Shown one piece after another: positions 1 to 8,490 of a stretch of 64,000 nucleotides of DNA (position 1 is the first letter of the stretch; every line of letters starts with the position of its first letter). The notes beneath the pieces were generated by a model. It saw nothing but the letters and a program-made list of their open reading frames with translations. It was not told where the DNA came from and did not search any database. The stretch is from VXLM01 sp034421575 (lineage in GTDB: Bacteria > Chloroflexota > Dehalococcoidia > Lucifugimonadales > VXLM01), in NCBI GenBank assembly GCA_034421575.1, contig DAOUKG010000060.1:90803-154802 (forward strand). Direction: 5' to 3'. The position numbers and the translations under genes were made by a program.

Positions 1-28
1 TGGGCTTTGTCCTGCCGGGAGGTGGGAT

Positions 29-1477
29 ATGAGCGGCCCATACTATCCGAGTCTCGAAGAGGTCGAACGCCTCGCCGACCAGGGCAACATGGTGCCCGTC
101 TACCGCGAGGTCAGCGCCGACCTGGAAACGCCGGTCTCGGCCTACATAAAGGTGGCGCGTCCACCGTACTCATTCCTGCTCGAAAGCGTCGAAGGCGGAG
201 AGCACATCGCGCGGTACAGCTTCATCGGAACGGAGCCGCTCGGCGTGGTGAGGACGGGCGCAGGTCAGACGAACGGGACGGTCGACCCCTTGATTCCCAT
301 CCAGAGGACGATGGACGCCTACGAGATGGTGCCCAATCCCGACCTGGGGCCATTCAACGGCGGCATGGTGGGTTACATCTCCTACGACGCCGTGAAGTAC
401 TTCGAGCGGCTCCCGACGCCCGAAAACGACCCTGTCGACGTGCCGGAGTCGGTCTTCATGATGACGACCACGTTCCTCATCTTCGACCACGTCCGGCAGA
501 TCATCCGCGTCGTGAGTCACGCGTTCCTCGATGGCGACGTGGAAACTGCGTACAGGGAGGCGATCGAGCGAATCGACGAGATCGTGAGACGGCTCGACGC
601 GCCCCTTCAAGCGCCTCCCCGTTTCACGAACGGTTCGAAGCCGTCCGACGTGACCTCGAACTTCACGCGAGAGGACTACGACCGCATCGTCGAAAGCTGC
701 AAGGAGTACATCTACGCCGGGGACATCATCCAGACCGTCCCATCGCAGCGGTTCTCACGACCCACGACGGCGCACCCGCTGGCGATCTACCGGGCGCTGC
801 GGGCCATCAACCCCTCGCCGTACATGTACTACCTCGAATTGGACGACTTCCACATCGTCGGTGCGTCGCCGGAGGAGCTGGTCCGCGTTCACGACGGTAT
901 CGTCTCCACCCGTCCCATAGCAGGGACCAAGCCGCGCGGCAAGACGAAGGAAGAGGACGACGAGACTGAGCGCATCCTCCTCGCCGACGAGAAGGAGCGC
1001 GCCGAGCACATCATGCTGGTGGACCTCGGTCGCAACGACGTCGGTCGTGTCTGCAAGCCCGGCACCGTCGAGGTCACCGAGTTGATGATCGTCGAGCGGT
1101 ACTCTCACGTCATGCACATCGTCTCCTACGTCGAGGGCGAACTCCGCGACGACAAGACGGCATACGACGCCCTCCGGTCGTGCTTCCCCGCAGGAACGCT
1201 GTCCGGCGCGCCGAAGATCCGCGCGATGGAGATCATCGCCGAGATGGAGTCGGACAAGCGCGGACCATACGGCGGCGCGGTCGGATACTTCGATCTCAAC
1301 GGCAACATGGACACCGCGATAACCATCCGCACGATGGTCATCAAGGACGGCGTGGCGCACGTGCAGGCGGGAGGCGGCATAGTCTTCGACAGCGTGCCCG
1401 AGACCGAGTACGAGGAGACCATTCACAAGGCTTCCGCCGTGCTGCGGGCAATCGAGCGCGCGGAGCAGGGAGGCTGA
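29..1477 (+). CDS. trpE: Anthranilate synthase component I
   Basis: Chorismate-utilising large subunit of anthranilate synthase, the first committed step of tryptophan synthesis. The 482-residue length is normal. The N-terminal half carries the LLES motif (residues 50-53) that in TrpE binds feedback-inhibitory tryptophan. The C-terminal catalytic domain shows the family blocks IAGTKPRG, VDLGRNDVGRV, FPAGTLSGAPK and AGGGIVFDS. The ATG at 29 follows a GGGAGGTGGG ribosome site. It heads a co-directional run with trpG, trpD, trpC and trpF; trpG starts 6 bases downstream, as expected for partners in one complex. Any upstream promoter or leader peptide lies outside the window. TrpE is preferred over PabB because of its neighbours and LLES. 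Confidence 0.96.
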   Translation: MSGPYYPSLEEVERLADQGNMVPVYREVSADLETPVSAYIKVARPPYSFLLESVEGGEHIARYSFIGTEPLGVVRTGAGQTNGTVDPLIPIQRTMDAYEMVPNPDLGPFNGGMVGYISYDAVKYFERLPTPENDPVDVPESVFMMTTTFLIFDHVRQIIRVVSHAFLDGDVETAYREAIERIDEIVRRLDAPLQAPPRFTNGSKPSDVTSNFTREDYDRIVESCKEYIYAGDIIQTVPSQRFSRPTTAHPLAIYRALRAINPSPYMYYLELDDFHIVGASPEELVRVHDGIVSTRPIAGTKPRGKTKEEDDETERILLADEKERAEHIMLVDLGRNDVGRVCKPGTVEVTELMIVERYSHVMHIVSYVEGELRDDKTAYDALRSCFPAGTLSGAPKIRAMEIIAEMESDKRGPYGGAVGYFDLNGNMDTAITIRTMVIKDGVAHVQAGGGIVFDSVPETEYEETIHKASAVLRAIERAEQGG

Positions 1478-1483
1478 CCGACC

Positions 1484-2047
1484 ATGATTCTACTCATCGA
1501 CAACTACGACAGCTTCACCTACAACCTGTACCAGTACCTCTCCGAACTGGGCGCGGACGTGCGCGTGGAGCGAAACGACCAAACGACTATAGAAGACATC
1601 GACGCGATGGCGCCGGAGAAGATAGTCATATCTCCCGGACCTTGCACGCCTGAGCAGGCGGGCATCTCGAACGACGTGGTGCGCCACTTCGGCCAGACCA
1701 TTCCAACGCTTGGCGTGTGCCTTGGGCACCAGTGCATCGGCTACTCATTCGGGGGCACGGTCGGGTATGCAGGCGAGATCATGCACGGCAAGACTTCCAT
1801 GATCCATCACACCGGCGAGGGAGTGTTTGCCGGGCTGCCGAACCCCTTCGAGGCCATCCGCTACCACTCGCTGGCAATAGACCCGGACGACGTTCCGCCC
1901 GATCTAAAAGTGACGGCATGGACGGATAAGGGTGTTATCATGGGGGTACGGCATGCGACGCTGCCAATCGAAGGCATCCAGTTCCATCCGGAGTCGATAA
2001 TGACGAAAGTTGGCAAAGACCTGCTCAAGAACTTCCTCGACGCGTGA
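1484..2047 (+). CDS. trpG: Anthranilate synthase component II (glutamine amidotransferase)
   Basis: Class I glutamine amidotransferase that supplies ammonia to TrpE. The catalytic triad is visible: Cys79 in GVCLGHQCIG, and His168 and Glu170 in FHPES. The oxyanion block ISPGPCTPEQAG is also present. At 187 residues this is a stand-alone amidotransferase without the phosphoribosyltransferase fusion seen in enterobacterial TrpGD. Such subunits often also serve aminodeoxychorismate synthase (PabA role). No pabB is in view, so a dual role is possible but cannot be shown here. The ATG is 6 bases after trpE. Confidence 0.95.
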   Translation: MILLIDNYDSFTYNLYQYLSELGADVRVERNDQTTIEDIDAMAPEKIVISPGPCTPEQAGISNDVVRHFGQTIPTLGVCLGHQCIGYSFGGTVGYAGEIMHGKTSMIHHTGEGVFAGLPNPFEAIRYHSLAIDPDDVPPDLKVTAWTDKGVIMGVRHATLPIEGIQFHPESIMTKVGKDLLKNFLDA

Positions 2048-2054
2048 AGCAAAT

Positions 2055-2459
2055 ATGACGATCACACCGGAACAATTGAAAGAGCTAACCGACGAACCGC
2101 TTTTGGCAGTCCTCGCGACGGTCAACCCCAGCGGCACGCCCCAGGCGACCCCCCTGTGGTACCACTACGACGGCGAGTGTTTCGTGGTGACGTGCTTCGC
2201 GCACCGGGTGAAGGTGCGGAACATCCGGCAGAACCCGAACGTCGTCCTGGTCGTCGTGGACAGCGTCAACAACGGGAAGGGACTGATCATTCGCGGCGTG
2301 GCGGAGATCGTGGAAGAGGGAGCGGAGGAGGCGACCGTCGTCAACGGCGTCAAGTACCTTGGTGAAGAGCAGGGCAGGAAAGCAGCCGAAGGACTAAACG
2401 CAATGGGCAGCAGGGTCGCGATTCGAATCAGGCCCGAAAGGATCATCTACGGCGATTGA
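2055..2459 (+). CDS. PPOX-fold, probably F420-dependent flavin/deazaflavin oxidoreductase
   Basis: A 134-residue split-barrel protein of the pyridoxamine-phosphate-oxidase/F420-binding superfamily. Typical sequence runs are LLAVLATVNPSGTPQATPLWY near the N-terminus (given here in part), the block VKVRNIRQNPNVVLVVVD and a C-terminal RIRPERIIYGD. The start at ATG 2055, 7 bases after trpG, is preferred to an in-frame ATG inside trpG that would add 15 residues. It sits between trpG and trpD, where no tryptophan enzyme of this fold is known. Substrate unknown; F420 rather than FMN is inferred from subgroup resemblance and from a second probable F420 protein at 34094-34972. Confidence 0.8.
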   Translation: MTITPEQLKELTDEPLLAVLATVNPSGTPQATPLWYHYDGECFVVTCFAHRVKVRNIRQNPNVVLVVVDSVNNGKGLIIRGVAEIVEEGAEEATVVNGVKYLGEEQGRKAAEGLNAMGSRVAIRIRPERIIYGD

Positions 2460-2478
2460 AGAATGGAGGGGTAAGGCA

Positions 2479-3492
2479 GTGATTCAGGAAGCAATCGACA
2501 CACTGGTTTCCGGCAGCTCTCTGACACAAGACATGGCCGCCGACGCCATGAGGCAGATCATGAGCGGCGAGGCAACAGACGCCCAGATCGGCTCCCTCGT
2601 GACCGCCCTCCGAATGAAGGGCGAGACGCCCGACGAAATCGCCGGAATGGCCCGCGTCATGCGGGAGTCGTCCCTGCACGTGGAAATCGACGGCCCGCTG
2701 GTGGATACGGCCGGAACGGGCGGCGATGCTTCCGGCACGTTCAACATCTCCACGACGGCCGCCTTCGTGATCGCGGGGGCGGGTGTGCGGGTCGCCAAGC
2801 ACGGCAACCGCGCGATGTCCGGTTCCTCCGGAAGCGCAGACGTCCTGGAAGCCCTCGGCGTCAAGATCGATCTCAGCCCTGAGGGAGTCAAGACCTGTCT
2901 GGAAACTGTCGGCATCGGCTTCATGTTCGCCCAGATTTTCCATCCTTCCATGCGGTTCGCCGCCGGCCCTCGCCGCGAGATCGGGATACGCACCGTATTC
3001 AACGTGCTCGGCCCACTCACAAACCCCGCCGGCGCGAGTTCCCAACTCATAGGAGTCGCCAACTCCGAACTGGGCGAGAAGATGGCTCACGTACTGGGAA
3101 TTCTCGGATCCCGGCACTCGCTCGTCGTTCATGGCTCCGATGGACTGGATGAGATGACCCTGAGCGGAGAGAGTCATGTCTGGGAGTTGAAGGACGGGGA
3201 GGTCGAGGCATACACGGTTACTCCCACCGATTTGGGATTCGATAAGGTGCACAGCGGCGAGTTGCGCGTCAGCAGCGCCGAGGAGAGCGCCAAGGTGCTC
3301 CGCGACGTGCTCATCGGTGCGGCGGGTCCCACCCGAAATGTCGTCGTCGTCAATGCCGCCGCGGGACTGCTGGCAGTCGATCGCGTCAGAACTCTGAAAC
3401 AGGGCGTCAAGGTCGCCTCCGAGTCGATTGACAGCGGCATGGCCCAGGCAAAGCTCGACGGCTTCATCAACCTGAGCCAAACGCTCGACTAG
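2479..3492 (+). CDS. trpD: Anthranilate phosphoribosyltransferase
   Basis: Transfers phosphoribose from PRPP to anthranilate. The 337-residue length is typical. The glycine-rich PRPP-binding segment DTAGTGGDASGTFNIST is present, followed by KHGNRAMSGSSGSADVLEALG and the later block FNVLGPLTNPAGA. The start is GTG at 2479 preceded by GGAGGGGTAAGG. The protein ends one base before trpC begins. Conserved motifs and operon context make the assignment secure. Confidence 0.96.
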   Translation: MIQEAIDTLVSGSSLTQDMAADAMRQIMSGEATDAQIGSLVTALRMKGETPDEIAGMARVMRESSLHVEIDGPLVDTAGTGGDASGTFNISTTAAFVIAGAGVRVAKHGNRAMSGSSGSADVLEALGVKIDLSPEGVKTCLETVGIGFMFAQIFHPSMRFAAGPRREIGIRTVFNVLGPLTNPAGASSQLIGVANSELGEKMAHVLGILGSRHSLVVHGSDGLDEMTLSGESHVWELKDGEVEAYTVTPTDLGFDKVHSGELRVSSAEESAKVLRDVLIGAAGPTRNVVVVNAAAGLLAVDRVRTLKQGVKVASESIDSGMAQAKLDGFINLSQTLD

Positions 3493-3493
3493 C

Positions 3494-4294
3494 ATGACTT
3501 CCAAGCTCGACGTTCCCAGCGTCCTGACCCGCATCGTCGATGTGAAGCGCCGAGAAGTCGAGCGCCTGAAAGTCGAGATGCCTCTCGCGGCGCTGAAGAG
3601 GCGAATCGAGACGCAGACAGGCCCGCTCGATGCAAGAGCGGCTCTTCAGCGCGAGCGCGTTGCGATCATCGCGGAGATCAAAAAGGCGTCCCCGGCCAAG
3701 GGTCTGCTCATGCCGAACTTCGACCCCGGCGCACTTGCCTCCACGTATGTTGGAAACGGCGCGTCGGCAATATCGGTGCTCACGAACGTCGACCACTTCC
3801 AAGGGAGCATCGACCACCTGGAGATTGCAAGGAGAATCGCCTATCCTGCCGGGGTACCCGTCCTGCGCAAGGAATTCATCTTCGACCCCTACCAGGTCTA
3901 TGAGGCGCGGGCCTATGGCGCAGACCTCGTCCTGCTTATCGTCGCCATGCTCGACGCCGCAGACCTCCGCAGCTTGCACATGCTCGTACTCGATTTGGGA
4001 ATGCAGTGTCTCGTTGAGGTCCACGACGAAGCGGAGCTGTCCACGGCACTGGAGATCGGCGCGAAGATCATCGGCATCAACAACCGTGATCTCCGCACCT
4101 TCAAGACCGACATCGAGACCACGGAGCGTCTCGCACCGCTGATTTCCTCCGGCGAAACCGTCGTAAGCGAGAGCGGAATCAACACCCCCGATGACATCCG
4201 CCGTGTCCGCGATGTCGGGGCTCACGCGGCCCTGATTGGCGAGGCCCTGGTGACATCCGGCGACCCCGGCGCGAAGCTGCGAGAACTCACATGA
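3494..4294 (+). CDS. trpC: Indole-3-glycerol phosphate synthase
   Basis: Closes the indole ring of the tryptophan pathway. It is a 266-residue monofunctional TIM barrel with the family blocks AEIKKASPAKG, VLRKEFIFDPYQVYEARAYGAD and GINNRDLRTFKTD, and the phosphate-binding end SESGINTPDD plus GEALVTSGDP. It starts one base after the trpD stop and overlaps trpF by four bases (ATGA), so the last three genes are probably translationally coupled. Confidence 0.96.
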   Translation: MTSKLDVPSVLTRIVDVKRREVERLKVEMPLAALKRRIETQTGPLDARAALQRERVAIIAEIKKASPAKGLLMPNFDPGALASTYVGNGASAISVLTNVDHFQGSIDHLEIARRIAYPAGVPVLRKEFIFDPYQVYEARAYGADLVLLIVAMLDAADLRSLHMLVLDLGMQCLVEVHDEAELSTALEIGAKIIGINNRDLRTFKTDIETTERLAPLISSGETVVSESGINTPDDIRRVRDVGAHAALIGEALVTSGDPGAKLRELT

Positions 4295-4959
4295 CGCGAT
4301 TCAAGATTTGCGGACTGCGCGATGTCGATTCGGCCCTCGTGGCAGCAGATGCCGGAGCATCCTACCTTGGTTTGAATTTCGTTCCGCGTGTCCGACGGCG
4401 AATTACGCAGGATCAGGGGAAGGCAATCGTCTCCTGTGTGATTGAGAAGCTGGGCATTGATCGTCCCGGACTGGTCGGCCTGTTCGCGGACCAGCCCATC
4501 GACGAGGTGAACGGAATAATCGAGGCGTGCGGCCTGGAGCACGCTCAACTCTGCGGCTCTGAAGACCCCGGCTACTGGGATCAGGTCGAGGCAAACGTCA
4601 TCAAGCAGATCAAGGTGAAGCCTCTCGCTTCACAGCGGGAGACCGTGGACGCCACGCTCGCCCAAGTGAATGATGTCGTCTCACGCGGCAACATCGCCCT
4701 ACTCGATTCCTACAAGAAGGGCGCGCTGGGAGGCACGGGGCACACTTTCGATTGGGACATCGCGGCCCGGGTAGCCCAAGAGTACGATATGGTGCTGGCC
4801 GGCGGGCTTTCCCCCGACAACGTCGCGACCGCCATTCGACAAATAGACCCATGGATGGTCGACGTCTCCTCCGGCGTCGAGACCGACGGCGTCAAAGACC
4901 ACGCCAAGATTCGCGCCTTCGCCGAGGCCGTCAGGTCTGCGTCTGCGGACGACAGCTAA
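4291..4959 (+). CDS. trpF: Phosphoribosylanthranilate isomerase
   Basis: Amadori isomerase between trpD and trpC steps. The 222-residue TIM barrel has the N-terminal catalytic Cys7 in KICGLRD and the C-terminal catalytic Asp/phosphate motif DVSSGVETDGVKD. It is the last gene of the operon: trpB and trpA do not follow, so the tryptophan synthase genes must lie elsewhere or upstream of the window. Its TAA stop shares bases 4956-4959 with the stop codon of the convergent gene on the other strand. Confidence 0.95.
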   Translation: MTRFKICGLRDVDSALVAADAGASYLGLNFVPRVRRRITQDQGKAIVSCVIEKLGIDRPGLVGLFADQPIDEVNGIIEACGLEHAQLCGSEDPGYWDQVEANVIKQIKVKPLASQRETVDATLAQVNDVVSRGNIALLDSYKKGALGGTGHTFDWDIAARVAQEYDMVLAGGLSPDNVATAIRQIDPWMVDVSSGVETDGVKDHAKIRAFAEAVRSASADDS

Positions 4960-6050
4960 CCCTCCCTCGGCTTGAACAAGGGCTGACGGGCCGGTCTGTT
5001 CCTCTCCATGCGCGTCTTCGAGTCCTCCAGCGGAATGGGCACCCTGGTGCCCCCGCGCCTGTGGGACTCGATGAAACCGAAGATAAGCTCCGTGCTCGCA
5101 TAGGCAACCCGCACCCCGCCCCTGGTGGGTTCCCCCGAATCGAGCGAATGCACGATGTCCTCTATGAGCCTAAGAGTCGAGCTGCGTTGAAGGAAGTCCG
5201 GAAATGACCGACGGAGACCCAACGACCGGGCGTCATGTCCCGCCGGGTCGGCGACGCGGAAGTCCCACTCCCGTCCGTCCCTCAACGCCCTCAACCGGCC
5301 GCTTGTACCGACCGCCTCGAACTCGCCGCTTTGATTGCTGAGGAGGGCATATATCGTCACGCCATTCTCCAGTTTGACGATTCCCTCGCCCTTCGGATCT
5401 TCCCTGAGAAAATCTCCCTCGAAGATGGAGTCGTCCTCTGCGAGATTGCCCTGCACCGAGCGCGCGGGAACGTCGCCGCTCAACCGCAGCGCGAGATCGA
5501 GCGAGTGACTCGCTGCATTGAAGAGGTGTCCGTTGTTATACAGGATTATCGACTCTAGATCGCCTATGCTCCCGTCTTCAATGAGGTCATTCATCGCGTC
5601 GTAGGCAGTCTCCCAGCGCCGGTTCGTCCCCAGGTTGAACGCCACGCCGTTTCGCTCGACCGCCTCCACCATCGCCCGCGCGTCGCTCATTGATGCCGCC
5701 ATGGCCTTTTCGGCGTATACGGCCTTCGCCCCGTGCTCTGCTGCGTAGATGACTATCTCCGCCCGCTGCTCCGGCTGAGTCGCCACGCTGACGATGTCCG
5801 GCTGCTCCCTGTCGATCATCTCCTGGTAGTCGGTGTAGAGGTGCTCGGACGACACTCCGTAACGCTTGCCCGCCTGTTCCAGAACTTCCGGGCGCAGGTC
5901 GGAGCAGGCCACGAGATCGGTGCGTTCGCAAGCCTCGTAGCCGGCAGCGTGGGAGTAGGGTTGCCTGAACCGGGATGTGCCTCGCTGCTCGTTGTCGATG
6001 AACGCCCCCATCCGACTACATCCGACGAGCACCGCACGGTAGGTCTTCAT
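4956..6050 (-). CDS. Gfo/Idh/MocA-family NAD(P)-dependent oxidoreductase
   Basis: A 364-residue dehydrogenase of the Gfo/Idh/MocA family. The N-terminal Rossmann domain starts AVLVGCSRMGAF; the family block DIVSVATQPEQRAEIV and the lysine of YAEKAMAAS (canonical EKP position) follow. These enzymes usually oxidise sugars, inositols or amino sugars; the substrate cannot be read here. The start at 6050 is chosen because AGGGAGAG lies just upstream and homology begins there; the open frame continues another 56 codons with no domain-like sequence. It is divergent from the ADP-ribosylglycohydrolase gene and convergent with trpF. Confidence 0.85.
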   Translation of the reverse strand: MKTYRAVLVGCSRMGAFIDNEQRGTSRFRQPYSHAAGYEACERTDLVACSDLRPEVLEQAGKRYGVSSEHLYTDYQEMIDREQPDIVSVATQPEQRAEIVIYAAEHGAKAVYAEKAMAASMSDARAMVEAVERNGVAFNLGTNRRWETAYDAMNDLIEDGSIGDLESIILYNNGHLFNAASHSLDLALRLSGDVPARSVQGNLAEDDSIFEGDFLREDPKGEGIVKLENGVTIYALLSNQSGEFEAVGTSGRLRALRDGREWDFRVADPAGHDARSLGLRRSFPDFLQRSSTLRLIEDIVHSLDSGEPTRGGVRVAYASTELIFGFIESHRRGGTRVPIPLEDSKTRMERNRPARQPLFKPREG

Positions 6051-6254
6051 GAACGTCTCTCCCTGCATGGAATGAGGTACAAGCCTACAGTTCACGAACT
6101 TCGACGTAAAGGGAGTTTGGTGGAGAGTGACAACTTGAGGAGGAATTGGCGGCGACTTCCCGCTGAACAACCCTGACGAGAAATAGGGTCGTACAATAGA
6201 CAGGGATGTCATATCCAATTGGAGCCTGCAGAGCAGGCGAGGAGTTTTCCGCTT

Positions 6255-7280
6255 ATGGTTTTGAACGATCCGAATGTGGTCTCTGAAGCCCCAACCTTGT
6301 CTGCTCTGGTCGGCTGCGCCGCGAGTGACGAGGATATGCTGTCCGACCGTGCCCGCGGGGCGATGCTGGGCTTGGCCGTGGGCAATCTTCTCGGCCTTCC
6401 GATGGAGGGATGGTCAAGCGATTGGATTGAGCAACGGTATCCCGAGGGTGTGGTCGATATCGACTCGCGTGAGGCATACAGACCGATGGACGACGATTTG
6501 GCCCAAGCCGTCGATCTGGGCGAGGCGCTGTTGGACGGCGGAGACTACGTCGACGAGTTCGCCGGACGGCTGGTCGCCTGGAGGCATGAGAATGGTCGCG
6601 GAATGGGGATTATGACGGCCCACGTCATCAGCGTGTTGGAGGCAGGACACCGGCCTCCAGAGGCGGCGCGTATCGTCTACTCAGAGAATCCCATTGCACC
6701 GAACGGAGGCGTTATGCGGTGTGCGCCGGTCGCGCTGGCGCGGTTTCGGGAGCCCGAACTGCTGGTGAGCGACAGCGCCGCCACGTGTGTTGTGACGCAC
6801 TACGCGCAGGCGGCGCAGTGGTCATGCATCATCACCAACGCGGTGCTCGCTCTCTTGCTAAGAGGCGTCAGGCCCGATCTCGCGGGACTCTTGATGGCAG
6901 CGCGAGACGACGGGTGTCCTGACTTGCTTGCGATAGCGCAGAGCGACGGAATCCCTTCGGAGGTGTTGGAGAACATATCCGATGGACAGCCTGTGGTCCG
7001 GGACGCATCGTGGCTGCGAGGCGACCAGAACCTGATAGGCCATACGCTTATCGCCTTGCAGACAGGTCTTTGGGCGGCGGTGACGCCACTTGGATTCGAG
7101 GCGGCACTGAGGGATATCGTGGAGGCCGGGGGCGATACCGATACGAACGGCGCTGTGGTAGGAGCAGTTCTGGGCGCGAGATACGGGGTGTCCGGCATAC
7201 CTGGGCGCTGGTTGAAAGTCGTTCCAGAGCGTGAGCGAATCGTGGGTCTTGCCGACTGCCTTACCGGTTTATCAGCCTGA
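6255..7280 (+). CDS. ADP-ribosylglycohydrolase family protein
   Basis: Probably removes ADP-ribose from proteins, or from small molecules such as ADP-ribosyl-arginine. Family signatures are the start RARGAMLGLAVGNLLGLPME, an acidic MDDDLAQAVDLGEALL block at the usual magnesium-ligand position, an SENPIAPNGGVMRCAP segment, and the C-terminal metal motif GGDTDTNGAVVGAVLGA. About 341 residues, single domain. ATG 6255 is preferred because a GGCGAGGAG site lies 10 bases upstream; an in-frame TTG at 6219 would add 12 residues. No ADP-ribosyltransferase partner is adjacent, so this is not a DraT/DraG or toxin-antitoxin pair. Confidence 0.87.
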   Translation: MVLNDPNVVSEAPTLSALVGCAASDEDMLSDRARGAMLGLAVGNLLGLPMEGWSSDWIEQRYPEGVVDIDSREAYRPMDDDLAQAVDLGEALLDGGDYVDEFAGRLVAWRHENGRGMGIMTAHVISVLEAGHRPPEAARIVYSENPIAPNGGVMRCAPVALARFREPELLVSDSAATCVVTHYAQAAQWSCIITNAVLALLLRGVRPDLAGLLMAARDDGCPDLLAIAQSDGIPSEVLENISDGQPVVRDASWLRGDQNLIGHTLIALQTGLWAAVTPLGFEAALRDIVEAGGDTDTNGAVVGAVLGARYGVSGIPGRWLKVVPERERIVGLADCLTGLSA

Positions 7281-7340
7281 TCGCTTGCGGGTCGTCGACA
7301 GATACGTGTGTGGAGTAGAATTGCGACGGGAGGAACACAC

Positions 7341-8324
7341 ATGACCAGACAATCGATAGTTGAACGGCTTGACGGCGGGGAAATGCTCCTGATGGACGGC
7401 GGGACAGGCTCGGAGCTTCAGCGAAGAGGGGCCGACGTTCTCAAGGACGCTGAGGACCGGCTGAAGGCTTGGTCGGCCACTGCCAATATCGAATACGCCG
7501 ACGTTGTGCGGCAGGTGCATTCGGACTACTTTCGGGTCGGCGCAGATATCATCATCAGCAACAACTTCTGGACAACCCCCACGCGGCTCGAAAGGATTGG
7601 CGAGCGCGACAACTGGCGCAAGTACGCGACGGCGGCAATACGTAACGCGGTGCAGGCCCGCGACGCCATGGACAGCGGCGGTTACGTTGCCGGCGGCATC
7701 GCCGCGCCGAGCCTCCAGGGAGGTCTCCCTCCGGTGCACAATCCAATATCGGACACGGAGCAACTTGGCGTTGAGACGTACCAAAAGGAATGGTCCGACC
7801 ACGCCAAGCTCCTGGCTGACGAGGGGGCTGACGTTATTCTGCCCGAATACGTGGGCTTCATCGAGGACTGCGTGGTGGCCGTGGATGGGTGTGCCGAAGC
7901 CGGACTCCCGGTGATGCTGGGTGTGCGGCATGTCATGGACGACGGCACGATGAACTATGGCGAGGACCTGGCCGACCTCGCGACCGCGCTCGAAGGTCAC
8001 CCCGTCGACGCGGTGCTGATCATGTGCAGCAATCCGGAGAATATCTCCAAGGGACTGCCGATCCTTCGCGAGGCGTACGAAGGACCGGTCGGCGCCTACC
8101 CAAACCTTGGATACAACCCAACTGGCCCGATCGTCAACGCGCCGATGCTGACGAACCAGAAGCCGAGCGCCGGAGTGGACATTCTTCAGAACGCTGAGTA
8201 CTACCCCACACGGGTGGCGGAATTTGCCTCGGAGTGGAAGGGTATGGGCGCACAGATCATCGGCGGGTGCTGCGCTTCGGGACCGGAGCACATCCAGGCG
8301 ATGCGGCCTGTGGTGAAGGGGTGA
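7341..8324 (+). CDS. Homocysteine S-methyltransferase-family protein
   Basis: A 327-residue betaine-/S-methylmethionine-type methyltransferase barrel. The zinc-thiolate motif is the C-terminal GGCCASGPEHI (Cys310, Cys311), with the third cysteine in LIMCSNPENI. The N-terminal block LLMDGGTGSELQRRG is typical. The methyl donor is unknown; these stand-alone proteins lack the cobalamin modules of MetH. The ATG at 7341 is chosen because GGGAGGA lies 7 bases upstream; the open frame reaches back 11 codons. A related demethylase role cannot be excluded. Confidence 0.85.
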   Translation: MTRQSIVERLDGGEMLLMDGGTGSELQRRGADVLKDAEDRLKAWSATANIEYADVVRQVHSDYFRVGADIIISNNFWTTPTRLERIGERDNWRKYATAAIRNAVQARDAMDSGGYVAGGIAAPSLQGGLPPVHNPISDTEQLGVETYQKEWSDHAKLLADEGADVILPEYVGFIEDCVVAVDGCAEAGLPVMLGVRHVMDDGTMNYGEDLADLATALEGHPVDAVLIMCSNPENISKGLPILREAYEGPVGAYPNLGYNPTGPIVNAPMLTNQKPSAGVDILQNAEYYPTRVAEFASEWKGMGAQIIGGCCASGPEHIQAMRPVVKG

Positions 8325-8379
8325 GGGACGTATCTGCTGAGTTGACCACAGGCTCCAGGTTACGGTTACGTTAGAGACA

Positions 8380-8408
8380 TTGACCTCTGCCCCGCACTAC
8401 GGTAGTAT
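8380..8408 (+). promoter_or_regulatory. Sigma-70-type promoter ahead of the NYN gene
   Basis: TTGACC (8380-8385) and TAGTAT (8403-8408) are separated by exactly 17 bases. Transcription would begin near 8415, at the base of a folded leader. Seen directly; activity is inferred. Confidence 0.6.
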
Positions 8409-8415
8409 GGAAATT

Positions 8416-8490
8416 GCCTAGCGACTCCCGATAATAGAAAAGTTGGAGCGTAGGCTATACTGAGGATTCCTGCGGGAATCCTCTTATTTT
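8416..8490 (+). ncRNA. Two-hairpin leader or small RNA upstream of the NYN gene
   Basis: Immediately after the promoter lie two hairpins. The first pairs GCCTA (8416-8420) with TAGGC (8451-8455), continues with two C-G pairs and CTCC/GGAG (8425-8428 with 8445-8448), and has two single-base bulges. The second is a perfect 9-bp stem GAGGATTCC/GGAATCCTC (8462-8470, 8475-8483) with a TGCG loop, followed by TTATTTTAT, as in an intrinsic terminator. The NYN start codon follows within 8-20 bases. It is either a short terminated RNA of about 75 nt or an attenuating leader. It matches no RNA family I recognise. Confidence 0.5.

Noticed and set aside
6051..6218. 56-residue N-terminal extension of the Gfo/Idh/MocA protein
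   Set aside because: The AGGGAGAG site and the Rossmann start favour ATG 6050; the extension has no domain-like pattern.
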